Positions 1-6,677 of a stretch of 8,768 nt of DNA are shown piece after piece. The notes under the pieces were generated by a model. That model saw only the letters and a list, made by a program, of their open reading frames with translations. It searched no databases and had not been told where the DNA came from. The stretch is taken from assembly GCA_002728915.1 (NCBI GenBank), contig PBWE01000024.1, forward strand, positions 2,210 through 10,977, given 5' to 3'. The translations under genes were made by a program, and so were the position numbers. Numbering within the stretch: the stretch's first letter is position 1; each line of letters opens with the position of its first letter. The stretch comes from Micrococcales bacterium. Its GTDB lineage: Bacteria; Actinomycetota; Actinomycetes; S36-B12.

Positions 1-293
1 ATGATCGGCGCTCGGGATTATGGGACGGTGGAACGGTCAAGGGCTTTGTCGATGGAGCCCCCTGTCGCCCGCAACCCGATGGTTCGGTCAACATCACGTC
101 CCATGTGGCTCTCGATTCCTGTGCTTCCCTGCACGCCACGGTTCGCTCTCAATTCGATGTGCTGAGTACCCCTGCGGTGGGGTCACGTTCGCTGGCGTCG
201 TGGCCTCCCGATCTCGGATCGTTCGATTGGTTGATCGAGCCGTGCACGCCCACACCTGCCACCCCGGCACTGAGTGAAACGATGGTCGGGTGA
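1..293 (+). CDS. C-terminal fragment, probable MidA/DUF185-type SAM-dependent methyltransferase
   Basis: An open frame enters from the left edge (first full codon at 3) and ends at TGA 291-293, leaving 96 residues of C-terminus. The visible part runs LWDGGTVKGFVDG, then DGSVNITSHVAL, then a tail rich in Pro, Thr and Ser. This order resembles the C-terminal part of the MidA/NDUFAF7 (DUF185) methyltransferases, where a GTLRAY-like strand is followed by a DITAHV-like strand. The SAM-binding domain would lie off the window, so the family call is by resemblance and is not certain. The family is known for assembling respiratory complex I; mitochondrial NDUFAF7 dimethylates an arginine of the NuoD homologue NDUFS2. 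The next gene here is a NuoD homologue whose GTG start overlaps this stop codon by 4 bases (GTGA), which supports the call. Another protein with a similar tail cannot be excluded. Confidence 0.5.
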   Translation, partial: DRRSGLWDGGTVKGFVDGAPCRPQPDGSVNITSHVALDSCASLHATVRSQFDVLSTPAVGSRSLASWPPDLGSFDWLIEPCTPTPATPALSETMVG

Positions 294-1429
294 CGGACAG
301 CGATTCACTTCACGTCACGGCCGCCATCGGAATGGCCCGCTATCTCGGCTCGCCCGACGAGGATCGAATAGCTCTGGACCTCGGTGACTATCACCCGGGG
401 AACCACGGCGGCTTGGAAATCGATCTCGACATCGACGCATCAGGCACGATCACCGGGGCCGAGGTCCGGCCAGGACTCATGCATCGCAGCGCGGAAAAGC
501 TCTTCGAAGCGCGTGATTTCCGACAGATCATGATGTTGGCGAACCGACACGATTGGCTGTCCGGTGTGTCTTCAGAGCTCGGCGTGGCACTCGCCGTCGA
601 GAAGGCCACCGGGATAGTTCCGCCGGCAAGGGCCACGTGGTCGCGCATGCTTCTCGCCGAGGCAGGTCGCATCGGCGCGAGTGCCCTGCTCCTCGGCGCC
701 CGTGGAGCGCCGGGTGCCTTAGCCCTTCGTGAAGCGTGGGTCGATTGGCAAGAACGCGCAACCGGCGGACGCGTTCATCCCATGATCAACCGGATCGGAG
801 GGCTTGAACACGCGCTCCCCGAGTCCTCGCTCATTCAGATCATTGAGCTCGTTTCGCTTGCCCAGCAACACGCCACCTCGTGGAGGGAATACATCGACCT
901 GTGCACGGACTTGCACGGATTGGCACGACTCGACAACCACACCGCGCGAACGTTCGCGTGCTCCGGAGCTGTCGGTCAGGCCAGCGGAGTGGATTGGGAC
1001 ATCCGACGAGACGACCCATACCTCGCCTACAACGAGATCGATGTCGACTGGAGCACGCCTGTTCTCACGCACGGAGACGCTCACGCGCGCCACCAATCCC
1101 TCGTCGAATCCGTTCGTCTCAGCGCCACGGTCATCGGTGACTGCGTAACGAGGCTTCGCGACCTTGCCGATGATCCATTCTCCGTGTCACTGCCCAAGAC
1201 TCTGCGCAGCCCCGAGAGTGTCGTGCACGTGTGGACCCAGAATCCTTTGGGAATCGCCGGGTGGCTTCTGGTCAGCGATGGGGATGTCTATCCGGTTCGC
1301 TTGAAGGCGCGCACCCCCAGCTTCGCCCACCTGCAGGCCATGCAATTCGCACTCGAGGGAGTGCCGGTTGCGTCGCTCTCCGCAGCGGTCGCGTCGTTCT
1401 TCTTCGTCACCGGTGACGCGGACCGATGA
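290..1429 (+). CDS. Divergent NuoD-like protein (complex I 49-kDa subunit homologue) with altered quinone site
   Basis: This 379-residue protein aligns along its length with NuoD/NDUFS2. Landmarks are HPGNHG (35-40), MHRSAEK (64-70), LAVEK (101-105), GGRVHP (159-164), ASGVDWDIRRDDPY, THGDAH, WLLVSDGD, TPSFAHLQAM and the terminal VTGDADR. By my alignment to bovine numbering it keeps His59 (H39), Arg85 (R66), Arg105 (R86) and His190 (H163). Quinone-contacting Tyr108 is Trp89, Asp160 is Pro141, and about eight residues after that Asp are missing. Segments R66-W89 and W89-P141 align without gaps, so these substitutions are firm given the alignment. The length is slightly below the usual 400 or so. 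The GTG start overlaps the preceding stop (GTGA), no clear Shine-Dalgarno precedes it, and coupling is likely. Membership of the NuoD family is clear; activity as a quinone-reducing subunit is doubtful. I infer a specialised paralogue or an assembly/regulatory protein. A true nuoD elsewhere is not visible here. Confidence 0.88.
   Translation: MTDSDSLHVTAAIGMARYLGSPDEDRIALDLGDYHPGNHGGLEIDLDIDASGTITGAEVRPGLMHRSAEKLFEARDFRQIMMLANRHDWLSGVSSELGVALAVEKATGIVPPARATWSRMLLAEAGRIGASALLLGARGAPGALALREAWVDWQERATGGRVHPMINRIGGLEHALPESSLIQIIELVSLAQQHATSWREYIDLCTDLHGLARLDNHTARTFACSGAVGQASGVDWDIRRDDPYLAYNEIDVDWSTPVLTHGDAHARHQSLVESVRLSATVIGDCVTRLRDLADDPFSVSLPKTLRSPESVVHVWTQNPLGIAGWLLVSDGDVYPVRLKARTPSFAHLQAMQFALEGVPVASLSAAVASFFFVTGDADR
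1405..1418. repeat. 14-base perfect palindrome near the convergent gene ends
   Basis: CGTCACCGGTGACG reads the same on both strands and could form a 5-bp stem with a 4-base loop. It sits inside the last codons of the NuoD-like gene and 15 bases beyond the stop of the opposing small gene. No T-run follows on either strand, so it does not meet the criteria for an intrinsic terminator. It may be chance in GC-rich coding DNA. Confidence 0.3.
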
Positions 1430-1432
1430 GAC

Positions 1433-1732
1433 CTATCCGTCTTGGTGTTCGCGGATGTAGGTAGCGAAGCGAGCGCGCAATAGAGCCTCGGTATCGCGGT
1501 CGAGATCACCGGATCCGAACATCTCTCGCACGGCCCGCACAGTCTCGATGAAGGTGCCGCCGATGGCTCCAAGATCTCCCTGCTCTCCTTCGATCGCGAC
1601 CATTCCCGGCATGTGCCCGAAAAGGTCCGTGAAGAAGCCGATATCCATCCGATGCTCAGCAACGCTGAACGCCTGATGCCGAAGCTCGTCGAACGGCAGA
1701 TCTTCTAAAGGAACGTCGGAGGTCTCACTCAT
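1433..1732 (-). CDS. Small conserved-looking hypothetical protein, 99 aa
   Basis: I do not recognise a named family. The protein is acidic and soluble, with no signal peptide or membrane segment. It starts MSETSDVPLEDLPFDELRHQ, continues with a likely helix (FSVAEHRMDIGFFTDLFGHM), then a Gly-rich stretch (GEQGDLGAIGGTF), then helical segments ending ATYIREHQDG. The balanced composition and position as last gene of a tightly spaced series argue that it is real. The ATG lies 15 bases after the stop of the DUF3180 gene, in the same frame. No upstream start is possible because that TGA intervenes. The bases before the ATG are pyrimidine-rich (TCCTCCCT), so there is no Shine-Dalgarno site; translation would depend on re-initiation after the upstream gene. 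Its stop converges on the NuoD-like gene with 3 bases between. Function unknown. Confidence 0.65.
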   Translation of the reverse strand: MSETSDVPLEDLPFDELRHQAFSVAEHRMDIGFFTDLFGHMPGMVAIEGEQGDLGAIGGTFIETVRAVREMFGSGDLDRDTEALLRARFATYIREHQDG

Positions 1733-1747
1733 AGGGAGGACTGTAGG

Positions 1748-2230
1748 TCACTCATCGTCGTTGTCGGCACCCGACGGGAGTAAGCAGGATCTCTCGAGTC
1801 GCAACGATGCGGCGCTAGCGACGCCGGAACCACTCGCGGCCAGAACGGAAGCCCAGAAGGCTTGCGATGCCGCCGGTGTCGCGAGACCACCGGCCACCGT
1901 CGCAATGGCGATCCCGAAGTAGACGCCGGCGACAGCAGCACACACGCGGCACGCCGCCATAGCCATCGCTGCTACCCGGGCTGCCACCAGTCCGGGAAGA
2001 GGATCGATCCCCGGCCGGCTCGTGGGGTCAATTCGCGCTTCCAGTCGCGGACGAAGCACGGCCCCCCAAATAACAAAGGCGATGGCCAACAGCCACAGCG
2101 CCGAGCCAGCGAGGACAGGAACCGCGAGAGCGCGGCCGGTCAACCCTTCGACAACAACGACGAGGGACCACCCTCCGACTGCACCGCAGATGGTCACCGC
2201 CAGAAGCAGACGCGCCGAGGTCGGCTTCAT
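1748..2230 (-). CDS. DUF3180 family membrane protein, 160 aa
   Basis: This is a small hydrophobic protein with about four predicted membrane segments, roughly at residues 7-28, 36-59, 84-113 and 118-142. A basic loop follows the second (LRPRLEARIDPTSRPGIDP). The segment PLPGLVAARVAAMAMAACR, followed by a GVYFG segment, matches the conserved part of DUF3180, in which a PL..AR motif precedes an Ala-rich helix. The tail is acidic (GADNDDE). DUF3180 proteins have no established biochemical role; in Mycobacterium and Streptomyces the gene also lies just after folK, the position seen here. The ATG start overlaps the folK stop as ATGA, so translation is probably coupled, and GGGGA at 2238-2242 with a 7-base spacer provides a ribosome-binding site. 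A part in folate metabolism is suggested only by position. Confidence 0.85.
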   Translation of the reverse strand: MKPTSARLLLAVTICGAVGGWSLVVVVEGLTGRALAVPVLAGSALWLLAIAFVIWGAVLRPRLEARIDPTSRPGIDPLPGLVAARVAAMAMAACRVCAAVAGVYFGIAIATVAGGLATPAASQAFWASVLAASGSGVASAASLRLERSCLLPSGADNDDE

Positions 2231-2775
2231 GTTGATGTCCCCGGCGCCTGGTCGCCTCCTGCCACCACGACAACCGGTGACGCCGACGAAATCCTTGAGT
2301 CGTCCTCGGCATCGTGCGTGAGGCGATTGATCAGATTCTCGATGGGACCGTGGTGGGGAAGCGTTGCCTCCGGGTCGATCTCATGCCACGGCACCAGCAC
2401 GAACCCCCGTTCGTGCGCTCGCGGGTGCGGAAGAGTGAGATCAGGATCGACCGAGATCATGTCGTCGACGGCGATGATGTCGAGGTCAAGGGTTCGTGGG
2501 CCCCACCGAACGTTGCGGACCCGTCCAAACTCGTACTCAATTTCCTGCAAACCCGCCAGCACGCGGTCCGGATCGCGGTCACAGTGCATGACAACGACGG
2601 CGTTGATGTAGTCGTCTTGCTCCGGCCCTCCCACCGGTCGTGTTCGATACAGCGACGAGCGCTCGTCGACAACCACGTCGAAGGTCGCCTCGATCTCGTC
2701 GATGGCGCGCCGAACGATGGAGACGGAGTCCCCAATGTTCGAGCCGATCCCGATGACGTAGCGCATCGACGTCAA
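2227..2775 (-). CDS. folK: 6-hydroxymethyl-7,8-dihydropterin pyrophosphokinase (HPPK)
   Basis: FolK transfers pyrophosphate from ATP to 6-hydroxymethyl-7,8-dihydropterin, giving the substrate of FolP, in the cytoplasm. All family motifs are present: the N-terminal strand and turn GIGSNIGD (9-16), YRTRPVGGPEQDDYINAV in the pterin-binding part, RWGPRTLDLDI (90-100) with the two Mg-binding aspartates D97 and D99, and LPHPRAHERGFVL (115-127). The body matches the usual 160-170 residue size, with a tail of about 20 extra residues (SSASPVVVVAGGDQ) outside the core. The start is probably TTG at 2773-2775, which overlaps the folB stop as TTGA and has GAGAG just upstream; an ATG three codons in (2764-2766) is the alternative and would also keep every motif. 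The stop overlaps the DUF3180 start. Confidence 0.96.
   Translation of the reverse strand: MTSMRYVIGIGSNIGDSVSIVRRAIDEIEATFDVVVDERSSLYRTRPVGGPEQDDYINAVVVMHCDRDPDRVLAGLQEIEYEFGRVRNVRWGPRTLDLDIIAVDDMISVDPDLTLPHPRAHERGFVLVPWHEIDPEATLPHHGPIENLINRLTHDAEDDSRISSASPVVVVAGGDQAPGTST
2238..2242 (-). promoter_or_regulatory. Ribosome-binding site of the DUF3180 gene
   Basis: GGGGA on the minus strand lies 7 bases before the ATG at 2230, inside the end of folK. It supports the ATGA-overlap start of the DUF3180 gene. Confidence 0.55.
2653..2668. repeat. 16-base perfect palindrome inside folK
   Basis: CGACGAGCGCTCGTCG is its own reverse complement. It encodes part of the DERSS stretch near residues 38-41 of FolK. 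A 16-base perfect palindrome is mildly unexpected in a sequence this size, but GC-rich codons make it more likely. No function is evident. Confidence 0.35.
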
Positions 2776-3134
2776 CGAAACTCTCGGCGAATCCGAACAA
2801 CGACGTCACGAAACGGGACGGCTATCGGGGCTTGTGGCTTGTGCACCGCCACCTCCATGAAGGAAATGCCGGGAAGATCTCGGCACACATCGACGATTCG
2901 CTCGGCCACCGTTTCGATGAGATCGACGGGCTCTCCGGTGAGAACCGCGTGGGCTCGCTCAGCAACCACCGAGTAATCGACCGTATCCGCGAGGCTGTCC
3001 CTGCTACCCGCGCGATCGACTCCCAGAATCAGGTCGACGCTGAAATCCTGACCCGCGACGCGCTCGGACTCGAGTACTCCGTGATACCCGCGACCGCTAA
3101 TGCCGAAGATCTCGATGCGATCGACACCCGTCAC
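2772..3134 (-). CDS. folB: Dihydroneopterin aldolase
   Basis: FolB cleaves 7,8-dihydroneopterin to 6-hydroxymethyl-7,8-dihydropterin and glycolaldehyde. The 120-residue length is typical, and the protein is expected to form an octameric ring. Visible family features are the N-terminal GYHGVLESERVAGQDF with the substrate-pocket glutamate (E24, aligning with Glu22 of the S. aureus enzyme), DTVDYSVV with Tyr54, LIETVAERI with the pterin-anchoring Glu74, and VHKPQAPI with catalytic Lys99. The start is GTG at 3132-3134, preceded by a good Shine-Dalgarno site (AGGTGA) in the 18-base gap after folP. The stop overlaps the folK start by 4 bases. In many bacteria folB and folK are adjacent or fused; here they are separate but overlapping, which suggests matched expression of consecutive pathway steps. 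Confidence 0.95.
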   Translation of the reverse strand: MTGVDRIEIFGISGRGYHGVLESERVAGQDFSVDLILGVDRAGSRDSLADTVDYSVVAERAHAVLTGEPVDLIETVAERIVDVCRDLPGISFMEVAVHKPQAPIAVPFRDVVVRIRREFR

Positions 3135-3138
3135 TGTT

Positions 3139-3144
3139 TCACCT
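3139..3144 (-). promoter_or_regulatory. Ribosome-binding site of folB
   Basis: AGGTGA on the minus strand, 4 bases before the GTG at 3134, lies in the short gap between folP and folB. It supports the GTG start. Confidence 0.65.
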
Positions 3145-3152
3145 ACCGATTC

Positions 3153-3998
3153 CTAATCCTCGAACCTCAGTGCCCGAGCTACCAAGACAGCATCCACGGT
3201 GGCACGGACATCATGAACACGCAGCCCCCATATTCCCCTGAACGCCAACAGCGCACTTAAGGCCGCCGTTGCGGTATCCCGTTCATCCACCTCTCGCGGG
3301 GCACCGTCCTTGCCCGCCAACAGCGATCCGAGGAACCTCTTGCGAGAAGCCCCCACCAAGATCGGTGCTTGGCCACTCGCGAGGGCATCCACCGACCGCA
3401 GCAACTCCCAGTTGTGCTCTGCTTCTTTCGCGAAACCGATTCCCGGGTCGACGATGATCAACGTCGGATCCACTCCCTGGGCGGTCGCGATAACGATCTG
3501 CTCCTCGATCTCGCGACGCACCTCGCGCACGGTGTCGCGATACACGGCCTTGTCGTCCATATCGACCGAGTGACCACGCCAATGCATGAGCACATAGGGA
3601 ACGGCAAGGTCCGAGACAACGGCATGCATCTTCGGATCCGACCTACCGCCACTGACATCGTTGACGATGCTGGCTCCACAATTGACCGCTTCACGCGCCA
3701 CGTCGGCACGCATCGTGTCGACACTGACGGTCACGCCGGCTTCGACAAGCCCGGCGACGACCGGCAGCACGCGGTTCATCTCGGTGTCGATCGACACACG
3801 AGTAGCTCCCGGGCGCGTGGATTCCCCTCCCACATCCACAACATCGGCGCCCTCATCGACGAGAGACAGTCCGTGCCGGATCGCCAGGTCGGTCGACGAG
3901 AAGCGGCCCCCATCGGAAAAGGAATCAGGCGTGACATTGACAACGCCCCACACCACCGGCATTCGAGGGTCCAGCCTGGATACCGGCAACGCCGACAC
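3153..3998 (-). CDS. folP: Dihydropteroate synthase
   Basis: FolP condenses 6-hydroxymethyl-7,8-dihydropterin pyrophosphate with p-aminobenzoate to make dihydropteroate; it is the sulfonamide target. It is a TIM-barrel enzyme. With the GTG start at 3996-3998 it has 281 residues, close to the family norm. Motifs in order are NVTPDSFSDGG (21-31), DVGGESTRPGATRV (55-68), SVDTMRADVAR (92-102), IVNDVSGG (111-118), VLMHWRG (136-142), IVDPGIGFAKEAEHNW (182-197), VGASRKRFLG (215-224) and LRVHDV (259-264). Sequence before NVTP is not conserved, so the start is uncertain: GTG 3998 sits 2 bases after the folE stop with AAGG about 10 bases upstream, while an ATG at 3962 would shorten the protein by 12 residues. 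The open frame continues to 4121 inside folE, but that extension looks like non-coding overlap. Resemblance to M. tuberculosis FolP1 is strong. Confidence 0.95.
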   Translation of the reverse strand: MSALPVSRLDPRMPVVWGVVNVTPDSFSDGGRFSSTDLAIRHGLSLVDEGADVVDVGGESTRPGATRVSIDTEMNRVLPVVAGLVEAGVTVSVDTMRADVAREAVNCGASIVNDVSGGRSDPKMHAVVSDLAVPYVLMHWRGHSVDMDDKAVYRDTVREVRREIEEQIVIATAQGVDPTLIIVDPGIGFAKEAEHNWELLRSVDALASGQAPILVGASRKRFLGSLLAGKDGAPREVDERDTATAALSALLAFRGIWGLRVHDVRATVDAVLVARALRFED

Positions 3999-4000
3999 AA

Positions 4001-4609
4001 CTACCGAGCCTTGATTAGCGCCATCGCCTCGGCGCGCGTCGCCGCGTTCAACAGAGTGCCTCGCATGGCACTCGTGACCGTCATCGATCCAGCTTTGCGT
4101 ACTCCGCGAACGGACATGCACGTGTGCTCGGCTTCGACAACGACGATCGCTCCGCGCGGCTGAAGGATCCGTACGATCGCATCAGCGATCTGGGTGGTGA
4201 GACGCTCTTGCACCTGAGGCCGGCGTGCGAAAACATCGACAAGGCGCGCCAGTTTCGACAGTCCGGTGATCTGACCGGACGCGTTGGGGATGTAGCCGAC
4301 GTGGGCGACTCCGTAGAACGGCAGCAAATGGTGTTCGCAGGTGCTGTAGAGCTGGATGTCTTTGACGATCACGAGCTCCTCGTGCCCCACATCGAACACC
4401 GTCGTCAAGACGTTTTCGGGATCTTGTCGCAATCCACCGAACATCTCTGCGTAACTTCGTGCCACACGCTCCGGAGTTTGGCGCAGTCCATCGCGGTCGG
4501 GGTCTTCTCCTATGGCGATCAGCAGTTGACGGATCGCGGCGGCGACGGCGTCAGCGTCGTACTCCCCTGCCGCGGCACCGGTGTCGGTGCCCACTGGATT
4601 GATGACCAT
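4001..4609 (-). CDS. folE: GTP cyclohydrolase I (FolE type 1)
   Basis: FolE opens and rearranges GTP to 7,8-dihydroneopterin triphosphate and formate, the entry step of folate synthesis. The 202-residue length is typical. Zinc ligands are Cys91 and His94 in [10 protein letters not shown] (89-98) and Cys164 in [10 protein letters not shown] (161-170); the neighbouring histidines H93 and H162 correspond to active-site residues of the E. coli enzyme. Other family stretches are [14 protein letters not shown] (40-53), [20 protein letters not shown] (106-125) and the arginine-containing end RGTLL. The first 20 residues are Gly/Ala/Asp-rich and variable. The ATG at 4607-4609 lies 8 bases after the ftsH stop and lacks a strong Shine-Dalgarno, so translation may depend on ribosomes finishing ftsH. 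Intact zinc ligands argue for the ordinary zinc enzyme. Confidence 0.97.
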   Translation of the reverse strand: MVINPVGTDTGAAAGEYDADAVAAAIRQLLIAIGEDPDRDGLRQTPERVARSYAEMFGGLRQDPENVLTTVFDVGHEELVIVKDIQLYSTCEHHLLPFYGVAHVGYIPNASGQITGLSKLARLVDVFARRPQVQERLTTQIADAIVRILQPRGAIVVVEAEHTCMSVRGVRKAGSMTVTSAMRGTLLNAATRAEAMALIKAR

Positions 4610-4617
4610 GCGTCAAT

Positions 4618-6594
4618 CTACTGAGCGTCGGGGTCTCGGGACTCGTTCAAGGCCGGCTCGATAGCCGGAGATGAACTGTGCCCGTTCGATGATGCTGGTG
4701 GAAAAGGAATGGGGCCCCGCGTGTCCGGTGCTCGGCGAGCCGAGCCGGTCCAGGCCGGACGCGGCGACTGGAGTTTCAGTTCGGCAAAGATCTCTTCGAT
4801 TTCGGCCTTATCCAAGGTCTCGCGCTCGAGGAGCGCGAGGACCATAGCGTCGAGGATCTCTCGATTGTTGACGAGGACGTCGTAGGCCTCCTGGTGAGCG
4901 GCTTCGATGAAGCCGCGGACTTCTTCGTCGATGGCGGCGGCGACTTCTTCCGAGTAATCGCGCATGTGGCCCATATCTCGACCGAGGAAGACCTCGCTTT
5001 GCTCCTGGCCGTACTTGATGGCACCCAGGCGCTCCGTCATACCGAATTGCGTCACCATGGATCGAGCGACGGCCGTCGCCTTCTCGATGTCGTTGGCCGC
5101 ACCCGTTGTCGGATCGTGAAAGATCAACTCCTCGGCGGCACGACCCCCGAGCATGTATGCGAGTTGATTGAGCATCTCGCTTCGCGTGGTGGAGTACTTG
5201 TCTTGATCCGGCAAAACCATCGTGTAGCCGAGCGCTTTCCCTCTCGGCATGATCGTGATCTTGTGCACGGGATCGTTGCCCGGCAGAGCAGCCGCGACAA
5301 GCGCATGCCCTGCCTCGTGATACGCCGTGATGGTCTTCTCATGTTCGTCCATCACTCGCGTGCGCTTCTGCGGTCCGGCGATCACCCGATCAATCGCCTC
5401 GTCGAGGGCTTCGTCATCGAGGAATGTCTTGTCCGATCGCGCGGTGAGGAGCGCTGCTTCGTTCAAGACGTTGGCGAGATCAGCGCCCGTGAAACCGGGA
5501 GTGCGGCGTGCTACCGCCATCAGATCCATGTCGTCGGTGATCGGCTTGCCTTTGGCGTGCACTTTCAGGATCTCGTACCGGCCGTTGAGGTCGGGGCGCT
5601 CCACCGCGATCTGTCGGTCGAAGCGACCGGGTCGTAGCAGGGCGGGGTCGAGAATGTCCGGTCGGTTCGTGGCCGCGATGAGGATGACACCACCGGTCAC
5701 ATCGAACCCGTCCATCTCGACGAGCATCTGGTTCAGGGTCTGTTCACGCTCATCGTGACCTCCGCCGAGGCCGGCGCCACGATGCCGGCCGACCGCGTCG
5801 ATCTCATCAATGAAGATGATCGCCGGCGCATTCGCCTTTGCTTGCTCGAACAGGTCTCGGACACGACTCGCACCAACACCGACAAACATTTCCACGAAGT
5901 CCGATCCGGAAATCGAATAGAACGGGGCGCCCGCTTCGCCTGCTACCGCACGGGCGAGGAGGGTCTTGCCTGTACCCGGAGGTCCGTACAGCAACACACC
6001 CTTGGGGATCTTCGCTCCCACTTTCTGGAAACGCTCGGCGTCGGACAGGAAGTCCTTGATCTCGACCAGCTCTTCGACCGCCTCATCGGAGCCGGCGACG
6101 TCTTCGAATGTGGTCTGAGGCATGTCTTTCGTGATCGCCTTGGCCTTGGACTTGCCGAAGTTCATCAGGCGGCCGCCGCCGCCTTGCATCTGGCTGAAGA
6201 TGAAGACCATCAACAAGATGAGCAGCGCAAACGGCAGGAGGGAGATGAACAAGGTGACCAGCAGGTTCTCGCTCGGGACCACGACGTTGTAACCGCCGGG
6301 AAGTTGGCCGGCGTCGGTCTTCTCCTGCAGGAGGTTCTGCAATTCCACACCCTGGCCGGTGATGAAGTGCGACCGCACTTCATCACCGTTCCTGAGGGTC
6401 AATTCCAGAACTTGATCACGGTCAATCAAGGTGGCGGTATCGACATTTCCGGACGTAATGTCGGAAATGGCTTCGCCGGTGTCCACCTCGTCGGGGGCCC
6501 CGATGCCCGAGATCAGGCTCGAACCCACCAGAACCGCGATGACAGCCATCGCGATCCAGAAGATCGGTCCTCGCAGGAAACGCCTCACATTCAC
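4618..6594 (-). CDS. ftsH: ATP-dependent zinc metalloprotease FtsH
   Basis: FtsH is a membrane-anchored hexameric AAA+ protease that extracts and degrades unassembled membrane proteins and some regulators. This copy has 658 residues. Domain order: membrane helix 1 (about 9-30), extracytoplasmic domain (about 31-110), membrane helix 2 (about 111-134), a GGGGR linker, and the AAA+ domain with Walker A GPPGTGKT (204-211), pore loop MFVGVG (236-241), Walker B IIFIDE (259-264) and second region of homology [20 protein letters not shown] (308-327). The protease domain has zinc motif HEAGH (426-430), with Asp502 of NDIEKAT as the likely third ligand. The last 45-50 residues are Pro/Ser-rich and probably disordered, as is common in actinobacteria. 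The start is ambiguous: GTG 6594 gives [10 protein letters not shown], matching the N-terminus of actinobacterial homologues, whereas GTG 6588 has the better-spaced ribosome-binding site. All catalytic elements are intact. Confidence 0.98.
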   Translation of the reverse strand: MNVRRFLRGPIFWIAMAVIAVLVGSSLISGIGAPDEVDTGEAISDITSGNVDTATLIDRDQVLELTLRNGDEVRSHFITGQGVELQNLLQEKTDAGQLPGGYNVVVPSENLLVTLFISLLPFALLILLMVFIFSQMQGGGGRLMNFGKSKAKAITKDMPQTTFEDVAGSDEAVEELVEIKDFLSDAERFQKVGAKIPKGVLLYGPPGTGKTLLARAVAGEAGAPFYSISGSDFVEMFVGVGASRVRDLFEQAKANAPAIIFIDEIDAVGRHRGAGLGGGHDEREQTLNQMLVEMDGFDVTGGVILIAATNRPDILDPALLRPGRFDRQIAVERPDLNGRYEILKVHAKGKPITDDMDLMAVARRTPGFTGADLANVLNEAALLTARSDKTFLDDEALDEAIDRVIAGPQKRTRVMDEHEKTITAYHEAGHALVAAALPGNDPVHKITIMPRGKALGYTMVLPDQDKYSTTRSEMLNQLAYMLGGRAAEELIFHDPTTGAANDIEKATAVARSMVTQFGMTERLGAIKYGQEQSEVFLGRDMGHMRDYSEEVAAAIDEEVRGFIEAAHQEAYDVLVNNREILDAMVLALLERETLDKAEIEEIFAELKLQSPRPAWTGSARRAPDTRGPIPFPPASSNGHSSSPAIEPALNESRDPDAQ

Positions 6595-6599
6595 CTCTT
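6594..6599 (-). promoter_or_regulatory. Ribosome-binding site of ftsH (bears on the start choice)
   Basis: AAGAGG on the minus strand lies 5 bases before an in-frame GTG at 6586-6588 and directly abuts, by one base overlapping, the GTG at 6592-6594. Spacing favours the downstream GTG; N-terminal similarity to homologues favours the upstream one. The two products differ by only two residues. Confidence 0.5.
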
Positions 6600-6677
6600 A
6601 ACGGTAACCGACCTGGTTCGGCCCGCATCCGGGTCGGGGCTCACCAGCCCTGCGCCGAGCGCGAACATCGGCGACCG
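6595..6677 (-). other. 83-base hpt-ftsH gap with two adjacent GC-rich hairpins
   Basis: This is the only sizeable gap in the minus-strand series. It can form a 7-bp stem with a 4-base loop at 6619-6636 (one G-T pair) and another 7-bp stem with a 4-base loop at 6635-6652 (one G-T pair). They share bases 6635-6636, so at full length they compete. A third pairing, 6599-6605 with 6674-6680, would close the whole segment just before the ftsH ribosome-binding site. No T-run follows either hairpin, so neither is a classic terminator. I found no convincing -10/-35 promoter. It may be an RNA processing or attenuation element in front of ftsH, or just GC-rich sequence. Confidence 0.35.

Noticed and set aside
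20..277. Plus-strand open frame beginning with ATG near the left edge
   Set aside because: It is in a different frame from the fragment that ends at 293. The latter has methyltransferase-like motifs and the GTGA overlap with the next gene.
1405..1418. Bidirectional intrinsic terminator between the convergent genes
   Set aside because: The palindrome has only a 5-bp stem as a hairpin and no T-run follows on either strand.
1862..2976. Overlapping plus-strand open frames of 220-250 codons
   Set aside because: They mirror folB, folK and the DUF3180 gene, all of which are well supported on the minus strand.
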